DNA from: Siphonobacter sp. SORGH_AS_0500
Lineage (GTDB): Bacteria > Bacteroidota > Bacteroidia > Cytophagales > Spirosomataceae
Reading direction: 5' to 3'
DNA length: 64,000 bases
Assembly: GCF_002838835.1 (NCBI RefSeq)
Contig: NZ_NHPP01000004.1
Coordinates: 124,001 to 188,000, forward strand
The notes under the pieces are model-generated. The model did no database searches and was not told the origin of the DNA. It saw only the letters and a list, made by a program, of their open reading frames with translations. The stretch's first letter is position 1. Every line of letters begins with the position of its first letter. The position numbers were made by a program, and so were the translations under genes. Positions 43,629 to 54,215 of this stretch are shown here, piece after piece.

Positions 43629-46600
43629 ATGTACAAAACTTTTATCTTCATGAAAAGGAAGCTTACGTCGAAATTACTGTTAGTTCTTTTGGGAAGTGCG
43701 GGAATCTGTTTATGTATTCCATCGATTGGTCAACAGCTAGTAAAAGGAACAGTGCGTTCCGCCGAAGATCAAGCATTCATGCCGTTTGTAACCGTGGTAG
43801 TGAAAGGCATACCAAACGGCGTAACCACTGATGCCGAGGGAAAATTCTCAATAGCGGTTGCTTCAGGTCAAACACTGGTTTTCAGTTTTGTGGGGTATAG
43901 ACCACGAGAAGTGACTATTTCTGCACAGACGAATCTGGATATAACCTTGGAGCCCGAATCTACTAATCTAGGCGAAGTGCTGGTGGTTGGGTATGGTACG
44001 CAGATCAGAGATAAGATTACGACGGCCATTTCGAAACTTGATAATAAGGTACTTGAAAATATCCCTTATCAAAACGCAGCATCGTCGTTGCAGGGAACTA
44101 TTGCTGGGATGCGAGTTCAGAGTATTTCAGGACAACCTGGAGCGGCTCCCCGTGTAATTATCCGGGGAGGGACTTCCATTACAAATCCGAATGGAGCAGC
44201 ACCTCTTTATATTATTGATGGGGTAATCAGGCCTAACCTGAACGATATCAGTTCGGAGGAAATCGAATCTATGCAAGTATTGAAAGATGCTGCATCGACC
44301 GCTATTTATGGAGCCAGGGCATCTAATGGAGTAGTAATTGTAACCACCAAAACCGGTAAAAGTGGTAAGCTTAGGGTTAATTATCAGTACAACTGGTCGC
44401 TGTCACAGTTAGCAAAAGGATATGAGCTGGCATCGGACAGAGATCTGCTTACGTATCAGCGGCTAGGTGTTCTGGCGACCTCGCAGGTTTCGGGTAACGC
44501 TACATATCTGAACCTGCTGACGGGTAAGTCGGGCTATGGGACCGGTAATGATTTGACGAATTCAACGGCTTTTACTACGCAGTATTTGACGGATGCGAAC
44601 CGGCATAAACTGAACGAAGGGTGGGAAAGTATGCCTGATCCGGTAGACCCGTCCAAAACGATCATTTTTAAAGAGACGGATTTTCAGAAAGTTTTATTCC
44701 AAAATGCTATTTCACAAAACCACCACCTGTCCTTTTCAGGAGGTAGTGAGAAGGCTACATTCAGTGCTGGACTAGGGTATATGAACGCACAAGGAATAGC
44801 TATTACTACCAAATATCAACGTCTGAATTTCGACCTCAACGGAGAATTACTGGTCAATAATCGATTGAAGTTTTTTAGCAGGATGATGTATTCACGGTCA
44901 GGCAATAATCAGGTATTTTCAAACAATAGCATTTTTGAAAGATCTATTGACGTTCCAATGACGACCAAATATGTTTTTGAGGATGGATCACTAGCTCCAG
45001 GATTGGCGATGTCACTTGGCAATCCCGAGTACTATCTAAACAAACTGAAAGGAAAAAATTCGATCACCAATCTATCGATGGCTATTGGCGGACACTGGCA
45101 AATGCTGCCTGGCCTTTCGTTTGATCCGCAACTGTCGCTCTACGAAACCAGTGGTGATGGCCGTTCATTTCAGCAGGCCTATTACAATGGACCTACATCG
45201 TATATAACTACCCGTTCGGCCACGGGCTTATACGGCAAACGAACCCAGTACCAAGCCGACGGAGTGCTCAGCTATTCCAAATTGTTTCAGGGCGTTCATA
45301 ATGTGGAGACAAAACTGGGGATTTCCTACTACCAGCGGGATACGACGGGGCTTAGTGCAACTGGCCAGGGTGCTTCGTCCGATTTAATTCCAACTTTGAA
45401 CGCATCGGCAACTCCTCTGTCGGTATCGGGTTACGAAAGTCGGCAGGTGCTGGTGGGGTATTTTTCCCGGATTAACTACGACTATATGGACAAATACCTG
45501 GTGTCGTTAAATGCACGGTACGATGGGGCATCCAATCTGGGGGCGTCGCATCAGTGGGGGTTCTTTCCAGGAGTATCGGTTGGCTGGAATCTGCACAGGG
45601 AAAATTTCTGGAAAAGCATTTCGGAAGATAAGCTGCGGCTGAAATTACGGGCCAGTTATGGGGTCAATGGAAATATTGCGGGCCTGGCCGACTTTCAGGC
45701 ACAGGGGCAGTACAGCGTCGGATCGTTGTATAATGGAAATGCGGCCATTACCAATACCATTCTACCGAATGCGAATCTGCAATGGGAACGCTCGAAAACT
45801 GTCGATCTGGGTGCCGATATTGGCCTGTTTAACAACCGGATCAGTATGCTTGTCGATGTATACCGTCGGGTAACCGATAATCTGCTGACCGATCTGAGCC
45901 TACCCTTGTCGACTGGTTTTTCCAGTGTGCGTACCAATCTGGGGAGCCTCGAAAACAAAGGGATCGAATTGGAACTAAGGGCCAGCGTGTTGCCGCCCAG
46001 CTCAACGCTGCAATGGGTGGTTTCAGTGAATGCAGCCAAAACCCTACAGAAAATCCTCAAACTTCCCGAAAATGGTAATACAAACAATCGGATTGGTGGC
46101 ATTGAAATCTGGGACGATGCAACCAAATCGTACGTTTACAAAGGTGGTTTGCAGGAAGGCGGTCGGGTTGGCGATATGTTCTCGTACAAACAACTTGGGA
46201 TTTATTCCACTGACGAGGAAGCTGCCAAAGCTCCAATCGATTACCTGATTACCCGAAGCAACCGCACCAAATACGGGGGGGATGTGATCTGGCTGGATGC
46301 CGATGGCAACGGCTCTATCGATGCCCGCGACCGGGTGTATGTAGGAAATCCATACCCTACTTGGACGGGTGGCATTTCAAATACCTTAAGCTACAAAGGT
46401 CTTAGTTTCTACGTTCGGGCCGATTACACAACGGGGCATACGATTTTCAACTACCCGCGTGCTCAGATGATAGGACAGTTTCAGGGCGATATCAACATCT
46501 CGAAAGAAGCTCTCCAGTCGTGGAAGAAACCGGGCGATCGGACGGAGGTTCCAAAATATTACTGGGCCGATCAGAACGCACAAAACAACCTGTTTCGCAA

Positions 46601-46862
46601 TGCTCTGTCAGCTAATGGCAGTAACTCTCGATACTACGAATCTGGTGATTTTCTCTGTTTCCGGGAAGTATCCTTGTCGTATATTCTGCCTAAAAAAATG
46701 GCTGGTTTTCTTACACTTCAGGGCGTTCGCATGAACCTTACCGTACAGAATCTGGGATATATTACGGGCTACAAAGGCCTGAATCCGGAAGAAGGCGGTA
46801 CTGACCGGGGACGCTACCCACTCCCCCGGACTTTTATGTTTGGTTTGAATGTCACGCTTTAA
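43629..46862 (+). CDS. SusC/RagA-type TonB-linked outer-membrane transporter
   Basis: 1077 residues, full family length. After the signal (second ATG at 43650 gives MKRKLTSKLLLVLLGSAGIC) come a carboxypeptidase-regulatory-like domain (VKGTVRSAEDQAFMPFVTVV), a TonB box region (GEVLVVGYGTQ), a plug with APLYIIDGVIRP and VLKDAASTAIYGARASNGVV, and a 22-strand barrel to the C-terminal FMFGLNVTL. It imports oligomers or large nutrients with the SusD lid encoded 15 bases downstream. Coding sequence is richer in G/C than the core genes. Confidence 0.95.
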   Translation: MYKTFIFMKRKLTSKLLLVLLGSAGICLCIPSIGQQLVKGTVRSAEDQAFMPFVTVVVKGIPNGVTTDAEGKFSIAVASGQTLVFSFVGYRPREVTISAQTNLDITLEPESTNLGEVLVVGYGTQIRDKITTAISKLDNKVLENIPYQNAASSLQGTIAGMRVQSISGQPGAAPRVIIRGGTSITNPNGAAPLYIIDGVIRPNLNDISSEEIESMQVLKDAASTAIYGARASNGVVIVTTKTGKSGKLRVNYQYNWSLSQLAKGYELASDRDLLTYQRLGVLATSQVSGNATYLNLLTGKSGYGTGNDLTNSTAFTTQYLTDANRHKLNEGWESMPDPVDPSKTIIFKETDFQKVLFQNAISQNHHLSFSGGSEKATFSAGLGYMNAQGIAITTKYQRLNFDLNGELLVNNRLKFFSRMMYSRSGNNQVFSNNSIFERSIDVPMTTKYVFEDGSLAPGLAMSLGNPEYYLNKLKGKNSITNLSMAIGGHWQMLPGLSFDPQLSLYETSGDGRSFQQAYYNGPTSYITTRSATGLYGKRTQYQADGVLSYSKLFQGVHNVETKLGISYYQRDTTGLSATGQGASSDLIPTLNASATPLSVSGYESRQVLVGYFSRINYDYMDKYLVSLNARYDGASNLGASHQWGFFPGVSVGWNLHRENFWKSISEDKLRLKLRASYGVNGNIAGLADFQAQGQYSVGSLYNGNAAITNTILPNANLQWERSKTVDLGADIGLFNNRISMLVDVYRRVTDNLLTDLSLPLSTGFSSVRTNLGSLENKGIELELRASVLPPSSTLQWVVSVNAAKTLQKILKLPENGNTNNRIGGIEIWDDATKSYVYKGGLQEGGRVGDMFSYKQLGIYSTDEEAAKAPIDYLITRSNRTKYGGDVIWLDADGNGSIDARDRVYVGNPYPTWTGGISNTLSYKGLSFYVRADYTTGHTIFNYPRAQMIGQFQGDINISKEALQSWKKPGDRTEVPKYYWADQNAQNNLFRNALSANGSNSRYYESGDFLCFREVSLSYILPKKMAGFLTLQGVRMNLTVQNLGYITGYKGLNPEEGGTDRGRYPLPRTFMFGLNVTL

Positions 46863-46877
46863 ACGAACAGCACTCTC

Positions 46878-48350
46878 ATGAAAAAGCAATTACGTTTCCT
46901 CTACATAACGCTGCTGGGAGTAATTATAACCTCCTGTACCGAAAATCTTGAGCTGCAACCGACCAGTGTCATCAGTAATGCTTCGTTTTGGAAAACACAG
47001 GATGATGCGACTGGGGGTATCTATGGCATGTACGTCAATCTTCGGGCCCAGGCGAGCAAGAACCTATTTTTGTGGGGCGAAGCCCGGAGTGAAACCGTTG
47101 GTGCAGGGGTGCAGGGGCTGGATGGCCGGGATCTTTTCTACCTCAACCAACTGGATGCGACCAATTCCGGGCCCGACTGGCAGGGCATGTACACGGTTAT
47201 ACACCATGCCAACCTCATTATTAAGTACGTACCGGGTATTTCATTTACGTCGGAAGCTACCAAAAACAATATTCTGGCACAGGCCTATGCCATGCGTGCC
47301 TACGTTTACTTCTGTATGGTCAGAACCTGGGGTGAATTACCGCTGGTAACCGAACCTACCGAAAATTTCGACCCCACTTCGATTCAGCGGGAGCGGTCGT
47401 CGGTGGCGAATGTGTTTACCCTCATTAAAAGCGATCTGGACAAGTCCCTGGCTTTATTCTCCAACAATACCTTTCCGACCGGGCGAAACGTATGGAGCAA
47501 ACCCGCATTGAATGCACTGAAAGGGGATGTGTATCTGTGGACGGCCAAAAAAGTGGCTGGCGGAAAGGCCGATTATAATACTGCTCTGGAGGCTCTCAAC
47601 CAGGTGAAATCGTCGGATGTGGCCTTGATGAGCAATTATAACGATATTTTCGACTATACCACCAAGGGCAATAAGGAAATCATCTTTGCAATCAACTTCA
47701 AACGGAATGAAGTGACAGACAACGACTATGCGAATATGTACTTCTCACCAGCCTACGTCCCGAAAGACATCAACACCGAAGTGGCTGCGGCTCTGGGCGT
47801 AGCCGCTGGTCAGAATTTCTGGGCACCGGCAGCGGCTTTCCGGTCGCAGTTTACCGACGACGACCAGCGTAAGAGCGGAACGTTTCGGGAGATTTACACA
47901 GCCTCTAGTGGCGTTTCGAAATTCTATGGGGCGTTTGCCGTCAAATTCAACGGTATTGTTGATTTGGGAGTCCGCTATTTTCTGGACGACTATATCGTGT
48001 ATCGCTATGCCGATATTCTGTTGATGATCGCCGAAGTCAAAAATGCACTCGGTCAGGACCCTTCGTCGGAAATCATGCAGGTACGGACCCGGGCTTATGG
48101 TAGCAAAGTCGGTGCCTATGCATTTACCAACGGCTCGCAGGCACAGAATGACGATGTGATTCTTCAGGAACGTTTGCTGGAGTTAGGTCTGGAAGGAAAA
48201 CGCTGGTGGGATCTGGTTCGCTTTAACAAAGTGTTCGACAAAGTAGCCTCGTTGAAAGACCGTACTGGAAAAGATTATTTACTGCTTTTCCCGATTTCGG
48301 CCAATACGCTTAGCCTTGAAAATAAGATCAAGCAAAACCCCGGATACTGA
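46878..48350 (+). CDS. SusD/RagB-type nutrient-binding lipoprotein
   Basis: 490 residues with lipoprotein signal (GVIITSC, Cys near residue 20) and the SusD pattern of TPR-like helices: TSVISNASFWKTQDDATGGIYGMY, AQAYAMRAYVYFCMVRTWGELPLV and the C-terminal LLELGLEGKRWWDLVRF and KIKQNPGY. It forms the lid over the SusC channel and determines ligand binding. Sequence alone does not reveal the ligand. Confidence 0.95.
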   Translation: MKKQLRFLYITLLGVIITSCTENLELQPTSVISNASFWKTQDDATGGIYGMYVNLRAQASKNLFLWGEARSETVGAGVQGLDGRDLFYLNQLDATNSGPDWQGMYTVIHHANLIIKYVPGISFTSEATKNNILAQAYAMRAYVYFCMVRTWGELPLVTEPTENFDPTSIQRERSSVANVFTLIKSDLDKSLALFSNNTFPTGRNVWSKPALNALKGDVYLWTAKKVAGGKADYNTALEALNQVKSSDVALMSNYNDIFDYTTKGNKEIIFAINFKRNEVTDNDYANMYFSPAYVPKDINTEVAAALGVAAGQNFWAPAAAFRSQFTDDDQRKSGTFREIYTASSGVSKFYGAFAVKFNGIVDLGVRYFLDDYIVYRYADILLMIAEVKNALGQDPSSEIMQVRTRAYGSKVGAYAFTNGSQAQNDDVILQERLLELGLEGKRWWDLVRFNKVFDKVASLKDRTGKDYLLLFPISANTLSLENKIKQNPGY

Positions 48351-48440
48351 CAGATTAGGTTAATCCTGTAAGAAAACCATTTGCCCTAGTCGCTGTCTAT
48401 CAATACATTAGCCTATTTTGACAAGTTTAAATACACATAC

Positions 48441-49355
48441 ATGTTTAGTAAATCAGTATTAGGAGGTGTATGGCCTGCCTTGCTCACACCTGTGCATCCG
48501 GACGGAGCACCTAACTTTGCGGAGCTGGAAAAAATTGTCCAGTTATTTATCGACCAGCAGTTAGGCGGTATTTACGTACTGGGATCAACGGGGCAGGGCG
48601 TGTTGTTTACCGAAAAGCAGCGGCTCGACGTTACCCTGAAAGTAATGGAACTGGTCGGAAACCGGATGCCCGTGATGACGCAGGTAGGAGCTATCAACAC
48701 CCGCGAATCGATCCGATTAGCACAGGCGGCCGAAAAATCAGGCGTATATGGCATCTCATCGGTAGCACCAATTTATTACCAGGGAGGAACAGTGCAAGCC
48801 TTAGCCCACTACCGGGCCATCAGTTCGTCAGTTAATATCCCCTTCTTTCCATACCATGTTGGTAACCAGAGTATTTTTGGGGGCGATGTACAACCGTATC
48901 TGGAACAGCTGCTGGCCCTTCCCAATATTCAGGGAATGAAACTGACTACCCAGAATCTGTACGAAATTAGCCTGATGCACATTCTGGCAGGTGACGACCT
49001 GATTCTGTTTAGTGGGGCCGATGAGCTGTTTTGTCAGGCCGCCTTGTGCGGGACTGTTGGGGCCATCGGCAGTTTTTACAATCTGTGGGGCGAAGAGTGT
49101 GCCTATGTGTATCAGGCTTTCAAGGCCGGAAATGTTGAACTGGGCAAGCGGTTTATGCTGACTTTTCAGGAAATTATCCATGCCGTTCTGCCCAATGCCT
49201 GGACGTTTTTTCAGCAGGCTATGTTTATGAAACACGGCATCGACGTTGGTTTGCCCAACCCGCCCTTAGGTATAGGAAATCAACCCTGGAAAGCAGAAGA
49301 CGTACAGCAGATTCTGGATAAAATGGCGGTCGTGAGTGGTATTGCCAGTGAATAA
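48441..49355 (+). CDS. Dihydrodipicolinate synthase / N-acetylneuraminate lyase family aldolase
   Basis: 304-residue TIM-barrel class I aldolase. Schiff-base Lys167 is in QGMKLTTQN, the partner Tyr138 in FFPYHVG, and the carboxylate-binding loop in YVLGSTGQGVLFT near residue 49. NAL-family enzymes split 2-keto acids with release of pyruvate; the residues that set sialate, KDG or other specificity cannot be judged by eye. A SusCD system, sialidase-like and NanM-like genes nearby favour a sialate-like substrate. Confidence 0.88.
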   Translation: MFSKSVLGGVWPALLTPVHPDGAPNFAELEKIVQLFIDQQLGGIYVLGSTGQGVLFTEKQRLDVTLKVMELVGNRMPVMTQVGAINTRESIRLAQAAEKSGVYGISSVAPIYYQGGTVQALAHYRAISSSVNIPFFPYHVGNQSIFGGDVQPYLEQLLALPNIQGMKLTTQNLYEISLMHILAGDDLILFSGADELFCQAALCGTVGAIGSFYNLWGEECAYVYQAFKAGNVELGKRFMLTFQEIIHAVLPNAWTFFQQAMFMKHGIDVGLPNPPLGIGNQPWKAEDVQQILDKMAVVSGIASE

Positions 49356-49382
49356 TTTTCGACGAGACGATTCTTAATCAAG

Positions 49383-50534
49383 ATGACTAAAATAGCACAA
49401 TTCTATGTCTGTTTTTGGCTGACCATTACTGGCTGCCTGGGGCAGGAACCGGTAGTATTCAATGAACAAACCGGTAAAATTACAGCCACTGGTGCCTGGA
49501 TTCCCCAAAACGTCGACGAGATGAAAGGGCTTTTGATGGGGCCGTTTATACGCAATTCTGACGGACACATGGTGGCCATCGAAGGGCAAAATTGCATGAT
49601 CAGTAAGGACGAAGGTAAAACCTGGCAACCGTATCCCCTGTTTGCAAAGCCCGAAAAATTCAACATTTCGGGGGAGCGGGCCATGCTCAAAACGCGAAGT
49701 GGCGTGCTCATCTTTGCTTTTTTGAACTTGGCCGAACGGAGCGGGTGGAAATGGGATCGTACCCTTTCCGATACGCCCGGTGCTATTCTGCCAACCTATG
49801 CCATGCGTAGTCTGGATGGGGGGCGTACCTGGCAGGAGCCGAAACGGTTGCATACCGAGCATACGGGTGCCATTCGGAGCATGATCGAAACTCGCGACGG
49901 AAATGTGATTTTTACCTCCATGATGATGCGACACAATCCGGGCCACCATACGGTACTGACTTACACCACCCGCGACGATGGTCAGACCTGGGAACGGTCC
50001 AACATTATTGATATGGGCGGTATCGGCGACCATAGCGGGGTTACCGAATCGACCATCGAACAATTGAAGGATGGACGTATCTGGCAATTGATGCGAACCA
50101 ACTGGGGGACATTCTGGGAGGCTTTTTCGGACAACGAAGGCATTACTTGGACCACCATTCGCCCTACCTCGATTGATGCCAGTTCGGCACCGGGGCAACT
50201 CAAACGGCTGGCCAGTGGCAAACTGGTACTGCTCTGGAACCGTCGTTTTCCCGAAGGCAAGACAACCTACCCGTTCCGGGGGGGCGACCGGCAGTTTTCG
50301 GAAGTAGCCGCCAGCAACTACCGCGAAGAACTGTCGATTGCGTTTTCGGACGATGACGGCAAAAGCTGGAGTAAGCCCAAAGTGATTGCCAAGTCGTACA
50401 CGATTCAGAACCGCGACACGGGCAAAGCCTGGATTGCCTACCCTTATATTTTTGAAGTCAGTCCGGGCCGATTATGGGTCACTACCATGCAGGGCGATCT
50501 TCGCATTGCGTTCAACGAAGTTGATTTTTATTGA
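49383..50534 (+). CDS. Exported BNR-repeat sialidase-family hydrolase
   Basis: 383 residues with signal peptide and possible lipobox (LTITGCLG). Five Asp-box turns mark a six-bladed propeller: SKDEGKTW, SLDGGRTW, TRDDGQTW, SDNEGITW and SDDDGKSW. The GPFIRNSDG segment before the first blade corresponds to the Arg-containing FRIP-like region of sialidases. Whether it releases true sialic acid, another nonulosonate or a uronic acid is open. A decayed copy follows directly. Confidence 0.82.
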   Translation: MTKIAQFYVCFWLTITGCLGQEPVVFNEQTGKITATGAWIPQNVDEMKGLLMGPFIRNSDGHMVAIEGQNCMISKDEGKTWQPYPLFAKPEKFNISGERAMLKTRSGVLIFAFLNLAERSGWKWDRTLSDTPGAILPTYAMRSLDGGRTWQEPKRLHTEHTGAIRSMIETRDGNVIFTSMMMRHNPGHHTVLTYTTRDDGQTWERSNIIDMGGIGDHSGVTESTIEQLKDGRIWQLMRTNWGTFWEAFSDNEGITWTTIRPTSIDASSAPGQLKRLASGKLVLLWNRRFPEGKTTYPFRGGDRQFSEVAASNYREELSIAFSDDDGKSWSKPKVIAKSYTIQNRDTGKAWIAYPYIFEVSPGRLWVTTMQGDLRIAFNEVDFY

Positions 50535-50547
50535 TTTACAGAGTGTT

Positions 50548-51332
50548 ATGAAATATGTCGGAAGATTGTCTGACTGGGTAATAGGGAACTTGCTCATCTC
50601 GCTCGGATTCCTGTTGACGTTGCCTGTCATGGCTCAGAGAGTCATGGCAGACTGGCAGACGATATGTCTGAACGTATACTTTGGCTGGAACCCGGCGGCG
50701 ACAATCCCCGAAATAGCGAGGACAATTTTGTAACGCTCAAAAATGGGCAGATTCTGTTTGTCTATTCGCATTACACTGGGAAATCGATCGATGATAATGC
50801 TGTCTATCTGGTCTGACGATATTCACGCGATGGAGGTAAAACCTGGACTACCAGTGAATCTGTGCCTAATCCAACGTTGATTGTGACCCAGGAGCCCGGC
50901 CTGATTGAACTGAAGGGTGGCCGGATCATGATGTTTATTCGGGCCAATCAGGGTTTTCAAGCCATGAACTTTTCGGTTGATCAGGGCAAAACCTGGAGTC
51001 TTGCACAGAACACGACTATTCATTCGCTAGTATCGCCTGCATCCAGTTGACGGGTGATCTGCTGCTGGTCTAGAACAACATTAAAACTACCGAAAAGCCT
51101 GGCAGAAAGGCATGCGAACCCCATTAACCATCGCTCTTTCATCCGATGAGGGAAGATCTTGGAAATACATCTGGGATATAGTATAGAAACCGACCCTGGC
51201 GGCTGGTACTGTTACACCACAATTCATTTTACCACTAAAGACGTACTGTTGAGTACCGGAAGCCAGTTGGCCAAAACCCACCTCTCCGTGCTTGAGATTC
51301 GCAAAATGAGCCAAAAATCGCTCTATAAATGA
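50548..51332 (+). pseudogene. Decayed sialidase-family gene
   Basis: Pieces of the same family lie in three frames: MKYVGRLSDWVIGNLLISLG (signal), LKNGQILFVYSHYTGKS, YSRDGGKTWTTSESV (Asp-box), LIELKGGRIMMFIRANQGFQ, FSVDQGKTWS (Asp-box) and a tail HFTTKDVLLSTG to a TGA at 51330-51332. Stops within frames (for example near 50815 and 51048) and frame changes show true decay. It probably arose from a related hydrolase of the same operon. Confidence 0.78.
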
Positions 51333-51389
51333 GCGTAAGAGTGGTCGAACGTAATCAATGACCCCGTTTTCACTCAATGCAATAAATAG

Positions 51390-52316
51390 ATGGAATTGTT
51401 TACCGCAGAGAAAATCAATGCTTTGGAGCCTGGGCCGCATGTGTTATTCGTTGCTGGGGTGCATGGCGATGAATACGAACCCATGCTGGCGGTTGAAAAG
51501 CTTCAGCATAGCTTGCCCAATCAGTTGCAGAAGGGAACGATTACGTTGGTTCGTGTGGCTAACCAAAGTGCCTTTCGTCGGAGTGCTCGCTGTGGCGATG
51601 ATCAGATGGATTTGGCTCGTACCTGCCCAGGCAACCCCGATGGGAGCCTTACGGAACGAGTGGCATCGGGCCTGAGCAAGCTGATTGAGACGGCTGATTA
51701 CTTGGTCGATCTGCATACCGGCGGGGTTATGTTCGACATTTCGCCTCTGGCCGGGTATATGCTTCATCCCGACGAAACCATTCTGGAAATGCAGCGTAAA
51801 ATGGCCTGGGCGTGTGGCCTACCTATTGTGTGGGGCACCGAGCCGACTCCACAGGGACGGACTTTATCCGTAGCTCGCGATGCGGGTATTCCGGCCATTT
51901 ATCTCGAATACGGTGGAGGAACGGGTATTCGAATCCAGGCAGTTGCCGCCTATCAACAAGCTTGTGTCAACGTACTGTCTCTACTCGAAATGGTTGCAGC
52001 TACGTACACACCACAACCTGAGTCGGAAGTATTCTGGGTGGAAGATTACCGGGATAATAGCGGGTACTTGCAAGCCATGATGCCCTCGCCCATCGACGGA
52101 ATTTTTGTCAGAGAGGTTGGTCTCGGCCGTTTCGTAAAGCAAGGAGACCGCTGGGGGAAAGTAGTCGATGTGATTAATGGGACTGAGGCCGAGGTATTTT
52201 GTGATAAAGGCGGGATGGTGTTTTTGCGAAGGGAATTGGTGAATGTAAAGCAGGGAGATGCTTTGGGCGGAATTTTACCCATTTCAGAACCCGGTAAAAT
52301 TGTAATTTATGCATAA
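51390..52316 (+). CDS. AspA/AstE-type (M14-like) deacylase
   Basis: 308 residues of the succinylglutamate desuccinylase/aspartoacylase family, zinc enzymes that remove acyl groups from amino acids. Zinc ligands are visible in FVAGVHGDEYEP (His, Glu) and LVDLHTGGVMFD (His); DLARTCPGNPDGSLTERVA gives the substrate Arg/Asn loop and YLEYGGGTGI the catalytic Glu region. The C-terminal 90 residues form the lipoyl-like beta domain (SPIDGIFVREVGLGRFVKQGD). In this pathway it may deacylate an N-acyl intermediate. Overlaps the SDR gene by eight bases. Confidence 0.85.
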   Translation: MELFTAEKINALEPGPHVLFVAGVHGDEYEPMLAVEKLQHSLPNQLQKGTITLVRVANQSAFRRSARCGDDQMDLARTCPGNPDGSLTERVASGLSKLIETADYLVDLHTGGVMFDISPLAGYMLHPDETILEMQRKMAWACGLPIVWGTEPTPQGRTLSVARDAGIPAIYLEYGGGTGIRIQAVAAYQQACVNVLSLLEMVAATYTPQPESEVFWVEDYRDNSGYLQAMMPSPIDGIFVREVGLGRFVKQGDRWGKVVDVINGTEAEVFCDKGGMVFLRRELVNVKQGDALGGILPISEPGKIVIYA

Positions 52317-53124
52317 GTCGAACGTGGTAATCATTACGGGGGCGGCCGGAGGAATCGGCAGGGCTACGGCTCATGCTTTTGCCGCTGAAGGATATCGTCT
52401 GACCCTGAGTGATCTCGACGAAAACGCTCTTATCGGGTTGGCTGCTGAGTTGAGTAGTCAATATGCAACTAGGTGCTTTCCATTGGCTGGGGATCTGGCC
52501 GATAGTACCTATCTACAGGCTATTGTCTCGGAAACCGTAGCAAAATGGGGGAGTATCAATGTACTGGTCAATAACGCGGCCTGGAGGACCCTGGAAAGCC
52601 TGCGAACCATGAAACTGGATGATTGGGAACGAACCTTGAAGGTATGCCTGACGGCCCCAGCTTTCCTGACCAAATGGGCGGCTGAAGTGATGGAAGCTAA
52701 CGGCAATCCGGGGGTTATTATCAACATTACCAGCATGATGGCCAGCCGTCCTTCAGGAATGGGATCGGGCTATATAGCTGCCAAAGGAGGATTGGAAAGC
52801 CTAATCAGGGAAACAGCTGCTACCTATGGCCGCAGTGGAATCCGAGTGGTGGGCGTAGCACCCGGTTATGTCGAAACACCCTTGAGCCGGGATTACCAGG
52901 GCGAAGATGGTGAAAACATCAGCCAGCAACTAATTGATGAACTGGTTGATTTTGTCCCTCTAGGCCGTGGAGGCGACCCGGCAGAAATCGCAGAAGCCAT
53001 TCGCTGGCTGGCCTCCGGATCGGCCTCGTACATCACCGGCACCACCTTGCTGGTCGATGGTGGGTTCAGCCCCAACTTCAATAAATACTCGATTAAAAAA
53101 CGTCAATTGCCCAACGAATTTTGA
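52309..53124 (+). CDS. Classical SDR oxidoreductase
   Basis: 271 residues with the NAD(P) motif ITGAAGGIGRATAHAF, VLVNNAAW, catalytic Ser in INITSMMAS and the Tyr/Lys pair in GYIAAKGGLESL, ending with the SDR tail GTTLLVDGGFSPN. It probably oxidises a hydroxyl of the pathway intermediate. Overlaps the AspA/AstE-like gene at its start and the PLP enzyme gene (TTGA) at its end, so the three are made together. Confidence 0.9.
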   Translation: MHKSNVVIITGAAGGIGRATAHAFAAEGYRLTLSDLDENALIGLAAELSSQYATRCFPLAGDLADSTYLQAIVSETVAKWGSINVLVNNAAWRTLESLRTMKLDDWERTLKVCLTAPAFLTKWAAEVMEANGNPGVIINITSMMASRPSGMGSGYIAAKGGLESLIRETAATYGRSGIRVVGVAPGYVETPLSRDYQGEDGENISQQLIDELVDFVPLGRGGDPAEIAEAIRWLASGSASYITGTTLLVDGGFSPNFNKYSIKKRQLPNEF

Positions 53125-54201
53125 AAACAATCTGGACATATGCGGAACACTTACCATCGGTACCAAAAGCCAGTCGTCTGTATCTGGGCGAAGGCGGAAC
53201 ACCCCTGGTGAAATCCCGTTATATCGGCAACGCAATCGGTCTTGAACACCTCTATTTCAAGCTGGAAAACCTGAATCCCACTGGGTCGTATAAGGATCGG
53301 TTTGCGTCAGTACTGGTCAGTCAGATGCAAGTGGCTGGTCAGAAGGTTTGTATTGCTACTTCTAGCGGAAATACGGGGGCCGCGTTATCGGCATTCTGTG
53401 CCGCGGCCGGTATTCGGTGTGTTCTGGTGGTGGTAGATGGAGCACCTATACCGAAAATCCGCCAGATGCAACTCTATGGGGCCGAAATCCTGATGGTAAA
53501 AGACTTTGGGAAAAGTGCTAGGGTCACCGGAGAGGTATTTACCAGACTGGCCGAAATCTGTCAGGATCATCGGCTTCCCTTACCCATCAGTGCCTTTTAC
53601 TATTGTCCCTCCGCCATGCAGGGGGTACAAACGATGGTGTACGAAATCATGGAGCAGTTGCCCCAGGCTCCCGACCACATTTTTCGCCCGCGGCGGTGGC
53701 GGCCTTACGCTGGCTATTGGCCGGGGAGTATTGTCGGCAAAGGCGGCTACCAAAGTGCATTGTGTACAGCCCGAAGGCAACGATACCATTGCTTCAGCCT
53801 TACGGTGGGGGCAGGATAAAGCCATTCCGGTCGATTATTCTACTACCCGGATCAGTGGATTGCAGGTGGCCAATGTGATTGATGGCACCGAAGTGGTACA
53901 AATCTGCCGGCAGTTGGGCGGTACGGGCTATGTGGTTACGGACGGACAGGTGTTCAACTGGCACCAGGAACTGGCCCGCCGGGAAGGGATTTTCGGCGAA
54001 CCGGCCGGAGCCGTGGCATTGACTGGGGTTGTTCAGGCTCTTAAACGGGGTGAAATCGATCCGTCGGATGTGGTGGTTTGCCCGGTAACTGGTAGCGGGT
54101 TTAAAGATATGAATACTGTAGAGCGAAATTTTGTGTTGCCGGACATCTCGGCGATAGACATAACGGTAGGTATCGACCGAATTGAGCAATACGTATCCTA
54201 A
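53121..54201 (+). CDS. PLP-dependent threonine synthase/dehydratase-like enzyme, frameshifted in this sequence
   Basis: Fold-type II PLP enzyme. PLP Lys58 is in NPTGSYKDRFA, the Asn loop in TSSGNTGAALSAF, and the phosphate loop GGGGLTLAIG in the second frame. The frames (to 53819 and up to 54201) must switch near 53680-53700, where CACATTTTTCGCC follows; dropping one T from the T5 run would give HIFARGGGGLTLA in one frame. Whole length would be about 360 residues. TTG start overlapping the SDR stop. It may eliminate or replace a hydroxyl on an amino-acid intermediate. Confidence 0.8.
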
Positions 54202-54215
54202 TTGATTTTCTAGAC

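Noticed and set aside
49374-50198. 274-codon antisense frame opposite the sialidase gene
   Set aside because: Lies wholly over a well-supported gene; long antisense frames are expected in the GC-richer island.
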